A DNA stretch of 64,000 nt, taken from NCBI RefSeq assembly GCF_027111255.2, contig NZ_CP114285.2, positions 806,001 through 870,000 of the forward strand, read 5' to 3'. The notes beneath the pieces are model-generated. The model searched no databases. It saw only the letters and a program-made list of their open reading frames with translations, and was not told where the DNA came from. The stretch's first letter is position 1; every line of letters starts with the position of its first letter. The position numbers were made by a program, and so were the translations under genes. This document shows, in pieces, positions 20,701-28,414 of the stretch. This stretch comes from Flavobacterium flavigenum. Its GTDB lineage: Bacteria > Bacteroidota > Bacteroidia > Flavobacteriales > Flavobacteriaceae.

Positions 20701-23700
20701 TGACTGCTGTTACAGTAATCAATTCGTTGGCTGTAGCAGTCGCAGTTCCGTCTGTAATCACATACGGAATGCTGATTGCGGTAGCCGAATTAAAGTCCGC
20801 TGAAGGGGTAAACGTAATTACGCCCGTAGCAGAGATATTTACTGTTCCGTTGGTAACCGATATTGTCTGAGTTGTTCCTGTCAGAACAGTTCCGTTGATG
20901 GATACAATGGTCAGCGTATCACCGTCAACATCAGTATCCAGTGCCAATGGGGTCAATGTTACTGTACCGTCTTCGGCAACGGTGTAGATATCGTTTACAG
21001 CAACTGGCGCGTCATTGACTGCCGTTACGGTAATCAGTTCGTTGGCTGTAGCAGTCGCAGTCCCATCTGTAATCACATACGGAATGCTGATTGCGGTAGC
21101 CGAATTAAAGTCTGCTGAAGGGATAAACGTGATTACGCCCGTAGCAGAGATATTTACTGTTCCGTTGGTAACCGCTATTGTCTGGGTTGTACCTGTCAGA
21201 ACGGTTCCGTTGATAGAGACAATGGTCAGCGTATCGCCGTCAACATCCGTGTCCAAAGCAAGCGGTGTAAGGGTTACTGTTCCGTCTTCGGCAACGGTAT
21301 AAATATCGTTTACAGCAACTGGAGCATCATTGACTGCTGTTACGGTAATCAATTCGTTGGCCGTTGCAGTCGCTGTACCGTCTGTAATCACATACGGAAT
21401 GCTGATTGCGGTAGCCGAATTAAAGTTCGCTGAAGGGGTAAACGTGATTACGCCCGTAGCGGATATGTTCACTGTTCCGTTGGTAACCGCTATTGTCTGG
21501 GTTGTTCCTGTCAGAATGGTTCCGTTGATAGATACAATTGTCAGCGTATCGCCATCAACATCCGTATCCAGTGCCAATGGGGTCAATGTCACTGTTCCAT
21601 CTTCGGCAACAGTGTAAGTATCATTAACAGCAACTGGCGCATTATTTGTAACTTTTAAAACTGCTGTGTTCGATGAAGGCTGTGCACAAACATTTGAAGT
21701 ACTTGTAACGTCTACCTTATATAAATAATTATTATATGAGTATGGAATATTCGTTAACGTCAAAGAATTTGTGGCTGCATTTGAAAAAACAGGATTCGTT
21801 CCTCCATTAGTAACAGTTGTCCAGTTTAAACCATTATCAATACTTTGTTTCCAAACATATACAAGTTGGTTTCCTGTAACTGCAGTTGTAAAAGTTGCAT
21901 TTGAACCTGGATTTATATTTGCATCAGTAGGCTGAGTTGTAATCAAGACCTTATTCGATACTAAATAATTGGCCTTTGATGTACCATTCGTGTTTAGTGG
22001 AGCGGTATATGATGCCGCTGTTACCTTACCATCAGCCGCATTTGTTGCGGGAGGATTTCCAGTACCATAATATCCATTTGAATCCGGATCTACCGCAGTA
22101 CTTCCATATGCTTCAACTGAATCCGGGCATCCGTCATTATCTGAATCTAAATCCAGTTGATTTATTATTCCGTCTAAATCCTCATCATACCTGTCATCAA
22201 TACCATCAGAATTTATATCTACAAATCCTGCAGCATCTTTATCTACATAATTTAATTTTTTATCTCCATCCGCATCTCCAAAAGGATCTGGTAAAGCTCC
22301 TATCTCAACTGTATCTAAAATACCGTCATTATCATCATCCAAATCACATTCTACATTAAGACCATCATTGTCCTGATTTCCTTCATAATTAGGGTTTTCT
22401 ATTGGAATGTATAATGAAACGCTTCCTCCGTTTGATCCATTTTGAGATCCATTTCTTTGTCCGTCCAAATGCTGTCCTCCAATACCTCCGGTAGAAATCA
22501 ATGTTACATTTGCAGGAAGGCTTGCTAAAGAATAAAGCAAAGCACCTCCACCTCCACCTCCACCAGGACCATGATACGTATTTGTATTCAAGTCCTGTCC
22601 GTCACCTCCTTTTGTAGATACCGTTAAATTACCTGTAAAAACAGGAGTCTTTAAAACGACTGTCCCACCAGCACCTCCACCACCTCCACCATCTGGCGCA
22701 CCTGTTGGATTAACCGCTAACGGTGCGAAGCCATCAGCTATGATGGAGTAACCATTTCCAACAATTTCATTCGCAAAAATGATAACAATACCTCCTCCAT
22801 CTGCAGCCGAAGAAGGGTTACTTGTTGTTACATATCCTGATCCTCCTGCTCCACCAAGAAAAACTTTGTCCTGGGCAAAATAAGTCGACAAACTTACACC
22901 GCCTATACCTCCGGAATTTGCCCCATTAACATCGCACCATCGTTTTCCTCCTTCTCCTCCGGCTCCATAGTTAGATCCACCACCACCGCCTGAATCACCA
23001 GAAACTCCGGAACCTCCTCCATTTGCACGTGGTGATCGTCCTCTATTATTAGCATTATTGTCTAAAACAATCCCATCCCCTTTTGTAAAAGAAGCTGTAT
23101 AAGTGCTGCTTTGAACATATTGAATATTAGGGTTGATGCTACAGTCATTATTAGGTCCATTTGTCAACATTTGAATTCCCTGATATCCTTTTCCTGCAAC
23201 ATCTATATTAGCATTAAAAGTTACCTTGTCAGCCTGAATAGCTAATACGCCTCCTGTTTTATCCGAAGTAATCCAGTCTTTCGCAGTCAAAGTGCCGTTG
23301 ATATTTACTGCCCCGGTATATTTTGGAACCCTCACCACCTGAACCAAACCACTAATTGTATAGTTTTTAATTAATGGATATACAGGTGTTATTACATTAC
23401 CTACAATGCTTTTAATTTCAAAAAACTCATAATTACCAGTATTATTAATAGCTGATATATTTCCACCTGCACTAGTATTGGTCACATCGATGGCAGCACC
23501 TTTCATCTGAATAATTAAAGCCTTATCTCCAACCGAAAGTCCGGCAGAATTACTAACTGTAATTGTATTAAAACAAGTTAGGTCGCAAGGTGCACAAACT
23601 GGCTGATTAATAGCTGTAACTGAAAAATAGCTATTTACTATCCCTGAAATATTGGTTTGGGAAAAACCATTCAGGCTAAACAATAAAAAGAAAAAAAACA

Positions 23701-23875
23701 GATGTAGATTCAATCTTCTTTTTTCATTAATCAACAACATTTTCAAACTAAAAATTATGCGTTCTTTCCTATGTGTTTTTAGCAAAAAAGACTTAAGAAA
23801 AATCGCCACAAGTAATGGCAACATTTTTAGTTTTTGAAAGACTTCCCAAAAATTAAAGAGTCGAGTTTTTTTCAT
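11795..23875 (-). CDS. Giant SprB-like adhesin with 24 cadherin-like repeats and type B T9SS C-terminal domain
   Basis: Surface adhesin of roughly 4,000 residues. The start is uncertain: ATGs at 23932, 23875 and 23740 are in frame. The last lies just before a conventional signal peptide (LHLFFFFLLFSLNGFSQ). I chose 23875 (MKKTRLFNFW) as an extended signal peptide. In order from the N-terminus come a glycine-rich region (about 22400-23050), thrombospondin type 3-like calcium-binding motifs (DNDGILDTVEIG, DSDNDGCPDSVEA; about 22090-22370), 24 tandem cadherin-like/VCBS-type repeats of 105 residues (PVAVNDxYTVAEDG and DTDVDGDTLTI), two divergent Ig/cadherin-like domains, a DUF11-like domain, and a gliding-associated type B sorting domain (FNAVSVNGDNKNERFYIQG, IYNRWG, GTYYYIIKY). 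Such proteins move or anchor cells on surfaces. The next genes are its probable secretion partner (SprF/PorP) and a PorE-like protein. The repeat block looks clearly richer in G+C than the flanks. Confidence 0.92.
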   Translation of the reverse strand: MKKTRLFNFWEVFQKLKMLPLLVAIFLKSFLLKTHRKERIIFSLKMLLINEKRRLNLHLFFFFLLFSLNGFSQTNISGIVNSYFSVTAINQPVCAPCDLTCFNTITVSNSAGLSVGDKALIIQMKGAAIDVTNTSAGGNISAINNTGNYEFFEIKSIVGNVITPVYPLIKNYTISGLVQVVRVPKYTGAVNINGTLTAKDWITSDKTGGVLAIQADKVTFNANIDVAGKGYQGIQMLTNGPNNDCSINPNIQYVQSSTYTASFTKGDGIVLDNNANNRGRSPRANGGGSGVSGDSGGGGGSNYGAGGEGGKRWCDVNGANSGGIGGVSLSTYFAQDKVFLGGAGGSGYVTTSNPSSAADGGGIVIIFANEIVGNGYSIIADGFAPLAVNPTGAPDGGGGGGAGGTVVLKTPVFTGNLTVSTKGGDGQDLNTNTYHGPGGGGGGGALLYSLASLPANVTLISTGGIGGQHLDGQRNGSQNGSNGGSVSLYIPIENPNYEGNQDNDGLNVECDLDDDNDGILDTVEIGALPDPFGDADGDKKLNYVDKDAAGFVDINSDGIDDRYDEDLDGIINQLDLDSDNDGCPDSVEAYGSTAVDPDSNGYYGTGNPPATNAADGKVTAASYTAPLNTNGTSKANYLVSNKVLITTQPTDANINPGSNATFTTAVTGNQLVYVWKQSIDNGLNWTTVTNGGTNPVFSNAATNSLTLTNIPYSYNNYLYKVDVTSTSNVCAQPSSNTAVLKVTNNAPVAVNDTYTVAEDGTVTLTPLALDTDVDGDTLTIVSINGTILTGTTQTIAVTNGTVNISATGVITFTPSANFNSATAISIPYVITDGTATATANELITVTAVNDAPVAVNDIYTVAEDGTVTLTPLALDTDVDGDTLTIVSINGTVLTGTTQTIAVTNGTVNISATGVITFIPSADFNSATAISIPYVITDGTATATANELITVTAVNDAPVAVNDIYTVAEDGTVTLTPLALDTDVDGDTLTIVSINGTVLTGTTQTISVTNGTVNISATGVITFTPSADFNSATAISIPYVITDGTATATANELITVTAVNDAPVAVNDTYTVAEDGTVTLTPLALDTDVDGDTLTIVSINGTTLTGGVQTISVTSGTVNISATGVITFTPSVNFNSATAISIPYVITDGTATATANELITVTAVNDAPVAVNDIYTVAEDGTVTLTPLALDTDVDGDTLTIVSINGTVLTGTTQTIVVTNGTVKISATGVITFTPSADFNSATAISIPYVITDGTATATANELITVTAVNDTPVAVNDIYTVAEDGTVTLTPLALDTDVDGDALTIVSINGTTLTGGVQTISVTSGTVNISATGVITFTPSADFNSATAISIPYVITDGTATATANELITVTAVNDTPVAVNDNYTVAEDGTVTLTPLALDTDVDGDTLTIVSINGTTLTGGVQTIAVTNGTVNISATGVITFTPSADFNSATAISIPYVITDGTATATANELITVTAVNDTPVAVNDIYTVAEDGTVTLTPLALDTDVDGDTLTIVSINGTVLTGTTQTIVVTNGTVNISATGVITFTPSADFNSATAISIPYVITDGTATATANELITVTAVNDAPVAVNDIYTVAEDGTVTLTPLALDTDVDGDTLTIVSINGTVLTGTTQTISVTNGTVNISATGVITFTPSVNFNSATAISIPYVITDGTATATANELITVTAVNDAPVAVNDTYTVAEDGTVTLTPLALDTDVDGDTLTIVSINGTTLTGGVQTISVTSGTVNISATGVITFTPSVNFNSATAISIPYVITDGTATATANELITVTAVNDAPVAVNDTYTVAEDGTVTLTPLALDTDVDGDTLTIVSINGTTLTGGVQTILVTNGTVNISATGVITFTPSANFNSATAISIPYVITDGTATATANELITVTAVNDAPVAVNDIYTVAEDGTVTLTPLALDTDVDGDTLTIVSINGTVLTGTTQTIAVTNGTVNISATGVITFIPSADFNSATAISIPYVITDGTATATANELITVTAVNDAPVAVNDIYTVAEDGTVTLTPLALDTDVDGDTLTIVSINGTVLTGTTQTISVTNGTVNISATGVITFTPSADFNSATAISIPYVITDGTATATANELITVTAVNDAPVAVNDTYTVAEDGTVTLTPLALDTDVDGDTLTIVSINGTTLTGGVQTILVTNGTVNISATGVITFTPSANFNSATAISIPYVITDGTATATANELITVTAVNDAPVAVNDIYTVAEDGTVTLTPLALDTDVDGDTLTIVSINGTVLTGTTQTIAVTNGTVNISATGVITFIPSADFNSATAISIPYVITDGTATATANELITVTAVNDAPVAVNDIYTVAEDGTVTLTPLALDTDVDGDTLTIVSINGTVLTGTTQTISVTNGTVNISATGVITFTPSADFNSATAISIPYVITDGTATATANELITVTAVNDAPVAVNDTYTVAEDGTVTLTPLALDTDVDGDTLTIVSINGTTLTGGVQTISVTSGTVNISATGVITFTPSADFNSATAISIPYVITDGIATATANELITVTAVNDAPVAVNDIYTVAEDGTVTLTPLALDSDVDGDALSIVSINGTILTGTTQTIAVTSGTVNISATGVITFAPSADFNSATAISIPYVITDGTATATANELITVTAVNDTPVAVNDIYTVAEDGTVTLTPLALDTDVDGDALTIVSINGTTLTGGVQTISVTSGTVNISATGVITFTPSADFNSATAISIPYVITDGTATATANELITVTAVNDTPVAVNDNYTVAEDGTVTLTPLALDTDVDGDTLTIVSINGTTLTGGVQTIAVTNGTVNISATGVITFTPSADFNSATAISIPYVITDGTATATANELITVTAVNDTPVAVNDIYTVAEDGTVTLTPLALDTDVDGDTLTIVSINGTVLTGTTQTIVVTNGTVNISATGVITFTPSADFNSATAISIPYVITDGTATATANELITVTAVNDAPVAVNDIYTVAEDGTVTLTPLALDTDVDGDTLTIVSINGTVLTGTTQTISVTNGTVNISATGVITFTPSVNFNSATAISIPYVITDGTATATANELITVTAVNDAPVAVNDTYTVAEDGTVTLTPLALDTDVDGDTLTIVSINGTTLTGGVQTISVTSGTVNISATGVITFTPSVNFNSATAISIPYVITDGTATATANELITVTAVNDAPVAVNDTYTVAEDGTVTLTPLALDTDVDGDTLTIVSINGTTLTGGVQTISVTNGTVNISATGVITFTPSANFNSAAAISIPYVITDGTATATANELITVTSVNDAPVANDDTNDSIPSTAAATAINALTATDIDGTIAGYTVLTLPSHGVLALSGLAVTANQILTPAEATMLTYDPNGTFTGNDSFKFTATDDLGAVALSDATVIIPIANNPPVVHDDTNASIPSRAGATPINALIATDTDGTIVSYTILSLPVNGTLALSGTPIVINQILTPLEAGTLTYDPSGAFSGEDLFTFTAIDNNGAIDATPATIKIVVEKTQISAVADPILDVVGIDKIVKVLNVLDNDTFNHSTALIADLDLKVVTPDPNGVLTLKADGSIELIPNALPGTYYLTYEICEKANPGNCSSALVSVTVVAPTMTITASSYCDKNTPYVTYNVTADNFTPTGLLTINWIDSANNVVATQNNMPLSGNVLWPGAIVDSNNNPTDWPGWILVNGQWIAGNDGFELTRPAVTMQFTLNPTKSVVVNYPDATSGCNAMPTFSIQAENEDDVTLADGLNGALEVVNVLDNDKLNGIPVKASDVIVKGLNLPAGITLNADGTIDVAPGTKGGDYTLTYEICEKANPNTNCSTATVKIFVEVPAIAIVKTVVLNDTNKNGYAEAGETLTYSFSISNNGNTDLENILVSDPLPGIVMSGNPISLGAGQTDSSSITGTYTLTQADVNAGSISNQATVTGITKSGIIVLDKSDYSDSDGDKPTVLELSGCVIEIFNAVSVNGDNKNERFYIQGIECYPDNTVQIYNRWGVLVYERQHYNNNDIAFRGISEGRVTVKDSNGLPEGTYYYIIKYKDMQSNPHQKAGYLYLTK
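14246..16080 (-). repeat. Higher-order repeat copy A (matches 18341-20175)
   Basis: By eye this block appears identical to 18341-20175, offset by 4,095 bases, which is 13 repeat units. Identity breaks at about 14245 (CGTAACTGATATAG versus TGGTAACTAATATAG) and at 16081 (GGCGCAAACG versus GGGGTAAACG). Confidence 0.85.
16450..18388 (-). repeat. Tandem 945-bp (three-unit) duplication inside the adhesin
   Basis: The sequence from about 16450 to 17443 recurs from about 17395 to 18388, offset by 945 bases (three units). A third match of about 800 bases lies near 20502-21301, offset 4,095 from the first copy. Confidence 0.8.
18341..20175 (-). repeat. Higher-order repeat copy B (matches 14246-16080)
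   Basis: Second copy of the block at 14246-16080, 13 units downstream in plus coordinates, with no difference seen by eye. Confidence 0.85.
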
Positions 23876-24602
23876 AAAAATTAATATTCTATTTAGTAGC
23901 GTGCAAAAGAACAAAATGAAATAATTTCTCATTTACAAGCGCTTCTAAACATTGTCCAAAAACGAAGATTTTGGCAAACAAAATATTTATGTACAAACTC
24001 ACTTACTTATTATACTCAGTAATTCAAATAGTTAAACAAAGGAAACAATACCCTTATTATTTCTAAATATTCTTTTAAAATTAAAACCCTAAGCTTTATT
24101 GAATTAAAAAAACGGAAAAAATGTTATCTGTTAGTTACGATTTGCAATAAAAAACGTCTCATTTTTTTTGTTGATTGAAAACATTTTTATGTCAGATACA
24201 CTTACAAAAAATGCTTAATTTAAGATTATAACTAAATCTATATAATCACAGCTGAAGAAGTCTTCGATTATTAGAAAAAAAACTGAAAACTGCCATTTTG
24301 AGGAAATTTATAAAGCACAAGGAACAGTTCTTAATGTTATGTATGCTATTGAAAATTTAGTCCGGAGTATTTTATGCTAATGCAGCCTTTTGCGAAAATA
24401 TCGAAAACATTCTGAATATTAATAAGCAGAAAACACTATCTATAAATCACTAAATACCTAATATTTAAAGTTTTATTTAAAAAATTATAGTTATCATTCA
24501 AATTTTGAGAAAAAATAGAATTTGAAATTAGAACTACTTCCATGAAAAAACAAATTACTTTGTTACAGCAAAATAACACTAATTTTAACTTTCACAATTA
24601 AT
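23876..24602. other. Intergenic region upstream of adhesin gene
   Basis: About 700 bases, mostly very AT-rich, between the adhesin start and the end of the AraC gene. It should contain the adhesin promoter, but I do not see a clear TAnnTTTG box. It includes the alternative adhesin start at 23932. A short plus-strand stretch near 24298-24380 reads FEEIYKAQGTVLNVMY before a stop, which could be a decayed gene fragment but cannot be assigned. Confidence 0.4.
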
Positions 24603-25874
24603 TTAGTTTAATTCTTTCTCAAGAGTCGATTTCATTTTTAAATATTCTCCAGGGGTGCAACCTACTTCATCTTTAAAGGTACTTTGAAAAGAAGAACGTG
24701 AAGAAAATCCGGCTTTATTACCTATTGCATCAAGTGTTAATGAGTCCGAAAGTCCATCTTCAATTAGCTTTTTAGCATATTCAATTCTGAGTTCAGCACG
24801 TATCTTTGTCAATTTAACTTTCAATATACTGTTAAAACAATAATAAAGATGATGCTTAGGTACATTCATAGATCGGGAAAGTTCTTCCATTGAAAAATTA
24901 GCATTTAGAAAAATCTCACTCTCTTTAATATAATCTAGAATCGATTGAGATAATTCAATAAATCTTGGGTCAATATCTTTTTCCTGAAGTTCTTCCTGAA
25001 CCTCATTGTCCTGTTCTCTTTGTAAAACATTTACAGTATTATTTTCTAGAAGTACTGATCCATCTAATTGTAACTGTTTTTCTGGTCCTAAGAAATAATC
25101 ATTCTTATTTTTATCCCTTTGCGGAATCCCATAAAGCAATTCAGGGAAAACCAATAAACTCACAGGGATAATTAGAAGGCAAAAACTAATAATATCCATT
25201 GGCAGACTAGTTTTCAATTTTGTTAAGTCAGGATTCGGCTCTTTTAAAAAAGAATAAGACAGTACCGCAAAACATACAATTACAAATACAATTATAAATA
25301 TAAAACTAAAAAGCCATAACAATACCTTACGAGTCTGGACTTTAGGAATTCGTTTATTGGTTCCCATTTTTGTCCAAAAACGAAACACCATAACTAATAC
25401 CAATATCAGATAAAAACACAATAAAGCAGGTCTCGCAATAATATTAACAATATTAGGATAAAGTCCTACGGTAAATGTTTTTGCAACCATAGTATCCTTC
25501 ACTAGTCGCCGTGCCAAAGCTAATTTATAAGAAAAAGGAGTTAGTAAGTAAGGCGTTATACTAATTAAATTGATAAAAGCAGGAACCAAATGCAAAAAAT
25601 CTTTCCTGGTAAATTTACTGTTATCGAATAAAGTGCCTCTAACATAAAAATATAATAATGGTCCAATTAGGAAACCAATCGGAGCCGTATTATTATAAAA
25701 AATAGCCAGCAAAAACACACTCTTTTTAAAAAACAATACATAGTGTATTAAAGAATATGAGCATAACACGTAAATGAATCCAGATAAAAAAATGGAATTA
25801 CGGTTAATGTTCCAATTATGATAGGCCATTAAAATCGCCAGAAAAATAGTAAGTATAGATATATAGGGATGCAT
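24603..25874 (-). CDS. Membrane-anchored AraC-family transcriptional regulator
   Basis: The protein from ATG 25874 has 423 residues. The frame can be extended to a TTG at 25919, but the ATG that gives MHPYISILTIFLAILMAYHN is much more likely. The first about 240 residues contain roughly seven hydrophobic helices. The last 100 residues form an AraC-type double helix-turn-helix DNA-binding domain (FSMEELSRSMNVPKHHLYYCFN, then LDAIGNKAGFSSRSSFQSTFK and GCTPGEYLKM). Such proteins sense a signal at the membrane and bind DNA from there. It is divergent from the TonB-dependent receptor gene at 26249 with a shared intergenic region, so it probably controls that receptor. A linker rich in charged residues (about 270-320) joins the two parts. 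Confidence 0.85.
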   Translation of the reverse strand: MHPYISILTIFLAILMAYHNWNINRNSIFLSGFIYVLCSYSLIHYVLFFKKSVFLLAIFYNNTAPIGFLIGPLLYFYVRGTLFDNSKFTRKDFLHLVPAFINLISITPYLLTPFSYKLALARRLVKDTMVAKTFTVGLYPNIVNIIARPALLCFYLILVLVMVFRFWTKMGTNKRIPKVQTRKVLLWLFSFIFIIVFVIVCFAVLSYSFLKEPNPDLTKLKTSLPMDIISFCLLIIPVSLLVFPELLYGIPQRDKNKNDYFLGPEKQLQLDGSVLLENNTVNVLQREQDNEVQEELQEKDIDPRFIELSQSILDYIKESEIFLNANFSMEELSRSMNVPKHHLYYCFNSILKVKLTKIRAELRIEYAKKLIEDGLSDSLTLDAIGNKAGFSSRSSFQSTFKDEVGCTPGEYLKMKSTLEKELN

Positions 25875-26248
25875 CTGTATTTTCAAAGCATGTAAAGTAA
25901 CATACTTTAAGCGCAACAAAGTTAATCAATGGAATTTCAAAAACAATATTTTAAAAAAAATAGAGACTAAGTTTCCCAGGTGCTAAAAACCACTGTCTGA
26001 ATCTTTTCATTAAAAAACCTAAAAATATTTTATTTTGATTTGAAATAACAATTCTGTTTAAAAATCACTTTCAAATAAAAGTAATAATTATCTATATTTG
26101 CCCGCCTTAAATCTTGAAGAAACCGATATGTAATATTCTAAAATCAGCTCATCTAATTTTATCTTATCATTTGAACAACTCCTTCAAATAAATAAAATTT
26201 ATTATTTAAAGCACTCTCAAAAATTTTTAAATTATTACAAGTGTCTCA
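25875..26248. other. Divergent promoter region between AraC gene and TonB receptor gene
   Basis: AT-rich spacer of about 370 bases carrying the start regions of both divergent genes, including a TATATTTG box for the receptor at 26093-26100. No gene seen. Confidence 0.6.
26093..26100 (+). promoter_or_regulatory. Bacteroidota -7 promoter box upstream of TonB receptor
   Basis: TATATTTG matches the TAnnTTTG consensus used by the Bacteroidota primary sigma factor. It lies 149 bases before the receptor start, leaving a long leader. No good -33 TTG is visible at the usual distance, so the call is moderate. Confidence 0.5.
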
Positions 26249-28414
26249 ATGAAAAAAAATATTCTGTTCCTTATCTTATTGGGACAATACACTTACTCAC
26301 AACACGGGATTGTAAAAGACAGTACAAAAAACAATCAACTTGAAGAAGTGATTGTTACTGCAAATAAAGTAGAACAAAAAAACGTAGAGGTACCTGTAGC
26401 AGTTACTTCTATTTCGTCCAAAGGAATTTTAGATTCAAGGTTAGTAAACTATTCTGATTTAACAGGCAGAATTCCCAATTATTTATATCAGGGTTCGGGA
26501 GTTGGTTTTCAATCTATAAATTCAATAAGGGGAATTCAGGTATTTAGTTATAACCCTGCGGTATCCGTTTATGTCGATGATGTAAATTCATTGGATATTA
26601 TGGCAGGTGGTTTTGAACTTACGGATATTGATCGTATTGAAATTTTGCGTGGTCCGCAAAGCACTCTTTTTGGACGAAATGCTATGGGAGGTGTTATAAA
26701 TATTTTTACCAAAAAGCCCACTAACAAAACTACTGGATTCATTGAACTTGAAAATGGAAATTTTTCCTTGCAGCGCTATTCTGCAGGTGTAAAATTCCCT
26801 ATTATTAAGGATAAACTATTTTTTGGGTTAAATGGATTATTCCAAAAAAGAGATGGTTTTATGAAAAATGACATCAAAGGAACTACTACAACCGATACTA
26901 GCCTGAATGGAAGAACCATTGGTGATGAAGAAAATACGTATGGAAACATTTTTTTTAAATGGCTTGTTAATAACAAACTAAGTTTTACAGCAAACGTAAA
27001 ACATCAGAGAGATTTTTCAAATGCATCCGGATATCTGGTTTCTCAAAAATCAGAAAAAATTGCATTAGAAACCCCAACGGTTATCAATGTGGCCAGAATA
27101 GGAACACATGAGAGAGAAATTACCAATTATTCACTTACAGCAAAATATCAGGCACAGAGCTTCGAACTAACTTCTATTACTGCTTTCCAGCAAATTTCGT
27201 TTTTATTTAGAAACATGGATTTCCCTGGCTATTATGAATCATTTTACAGAAGTTCTATTGGGGAAAAATTACCAACACAAAATGTATGGACCCAAGAGAT
27301 CCGAATTAATTCTGCTAAAAAAGAGAACAAATTTCAATATATTGCAGGTTTATACGGTTTTAAACAAATTAGCTACGATCCTACAAGTAATTTAGCCTAT
27401 GAATTGTCTCCTTCCAATTACGTAATTTACAGAAATAAAAGAAATAATAGTGGGTATGCTGCTTTTGGAGAAATTAGTTATAGACTTTTTGACAAACTAA
27501 AAATAATTGCGGGAATTCGTTATGATATAGAAGAACGGGAATCTATTTTTAATGGTTTTGGCGATGCTGTTTTTGTAGGCGGGGTATTTACACAAATTCG
27601 TCCTGACCTCGAAAAATCAGTAAAATACAATGCTTTTTCTCCTAAAGCATCATTAATTTACAGCCTTAATGAAAAGTCAAATATTTACGCCACTTTTACA
27701 CGTGGTTTTAGAGCTGGAGGAATAAGTTCACAGGCTGTTCCTGTAGGAGTTCGACAAGATTATGATCCTGAATATTCAGATAATTTCGAATTAGGTTATA
27801 AAACCAATTTTTGGAATAACAGAGTCAACTTGAATGCTGCTGCATTTGCAATTAATTGGCAGGATTTGCAATTCTCTAATCTGGTTGCACCAACTACTTA
27901 TTCTATGGAAAATGTAGGTAATGCCTACTCTAAAGGTATTGAACTGGAAGCCAACATTATCCCTCTGAAAGGATTACAATTAGATTTTGCTTATTCTATA
28001 AACGATGCCCAATATAAAGATTTCGATTTAAAAAGAATAAACTTCATATCAGGTACACAAATTACAACACCAATAGGAGGCAATAAATTATCGAATGCCC
28101 CAAAAACAACATTTTATACCGCTACTCAATATTCAATTCAAACATCTGAAAAAGTAAATTTACTATTTAGAATTGAATTTAGAAATATTGGCGGATATTA
28201 TACGGACATCCAAAATAGTCTTTATCAGCCTACCTATCAGGTTGTAAACACCCGATTTGGATTAAATTATGACAATTATGGTTTGTTCTTATGGATCAAG
28301 AATTTAACTAATGAACACTATTTATTTTATGGAAGTAGTGATACCAGTTTAAGAAGGTCATCTGTAGCAGCAATGCCAAGTCAGATAGGAGTTACATTAT
28401 CTGCCAGGTTTTAA
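26249..28414 (+). CDS. TonB-dependent outer-membrane receptor
   Basis: Outer-membrane receptor of 721 residues. After the signal peptide (MKKNILFLILLGQYTYSQ) comes a TonB-box-like stretch (EEVIVTANK), a plug domain at about 45-155 (IDRIEILRGPQSTLFGRNAMGGVINIFTKKP is classic), and a 22-strand-type barrel to the C-terminus (ending GVTLSARF). It lacks the carboxypeptidase-like N-terminal domain of SusC proteins and has no SusD partner, so it is of the siderophore/vitamin type, related in layout to FyuA-like receptors. The substrate is unknown. The divergent membrane AraC gene is a likely regulator. No siderophore synthesis or permease gene is nearby. A long gap follows it and no terminator is obvious. 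Confidence 0.9.
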   Translation: MKKNILFLILLGQYTYSQHGIVKDSTKNNQLEEVIVTANKVEQKNVEVPVAVTSISSKGILDSRLVNYSDLTGRIPNYLYQGSGVGFQSINSIRGIQVFSYNPAVSVYVDDVNSLDIMAGGFELTDIDRIEILRGPQSTLFGRNAMGGVINIFTKKPTNKTTGFIELENGNFSLQRYSAGVKFPIIKDKLFFGLNGLFQKRDGFMKNDIKGTTTTDTSLNGRTIGDEENTYGNIFFKWLVNNKLSFTANVKHQRDFSNASGYLVSQKSEKIALETPTVINVARIGTHEREITNYSLTAKYQAQSFELTSITAFQQISFLFRNMDFPGYYESFYRSSIGEKLPTQNVWTQEIRINSAKKENKFQYIAGLYGFKQISYDPTSNLAYELSPSNYVIYRNKRNNSGYAAFGEISYRLFDKLKIIAGIRYDIEERESIFNGFGDAVFVGGVFTQIRPDLEKSVKYNAFSPKASLIYSLNEKSNIYATFTRGFRAGGISSQAVPVGVRQDYDPEYSDNFELGYKTNFWNNRVNLNAAAFAINWQDLQFSNLVAPTTYSMENVGNAYSKGIELEANIIPLKGLQLDFAYSINDAQYKDFDLKRINFISGTQITTPIGGNKLSNAPKTTFYTATQYSIQTSEKVNLLFRIEFRNIGGYYTDIQNSLYQPTYQVVNTRFGLNYDNYGLFLWIKNLTNEHYLFYGSSDTSLRRSSVAAMPSQIGVTLSARF

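Larger units (their letters stand above)
14071..21630 (-). repeat. 24 tandem 315-bp repeats encoding cadherin-like domains
   Basis: The marker string CAACTGGC recurs at 14071 and then every 315 bases through to 21631, giving 24 units of exactly 105 codons without any length change. Units differ by a handful of substitutions, combined in mosaic fashion: TTLTGGVQTI versus TVLTGTTQTI, PSADFNS versus PSVNFNS, NDAPV versus NDTPV. Confidence 0.97.

Noticed and set aside
14016..21617. Many plus-strand frames of 65-97 codons inside the adhesin repeats, repeated with the same sequence (MTAVTVISSLAVAVAVPSV and similar)
   Set aside because: They are the reverse complement of the repeat units, open only because the repeat has no stops in that frame. 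They repeat every 315 bases with the units and show no start or secretion logic of their own.
14071..21630. CRISPR array
   Set aside because: The repeats are 315 bp with no short spacer pattern and are in-frame coding sequence.
25875..25919. N-terminal extension of the AraC regulator to a TTG at 25919
   Set aside because: The extension has no conserved feature and the ATG at 25874 begins directly before the first membrane helix.
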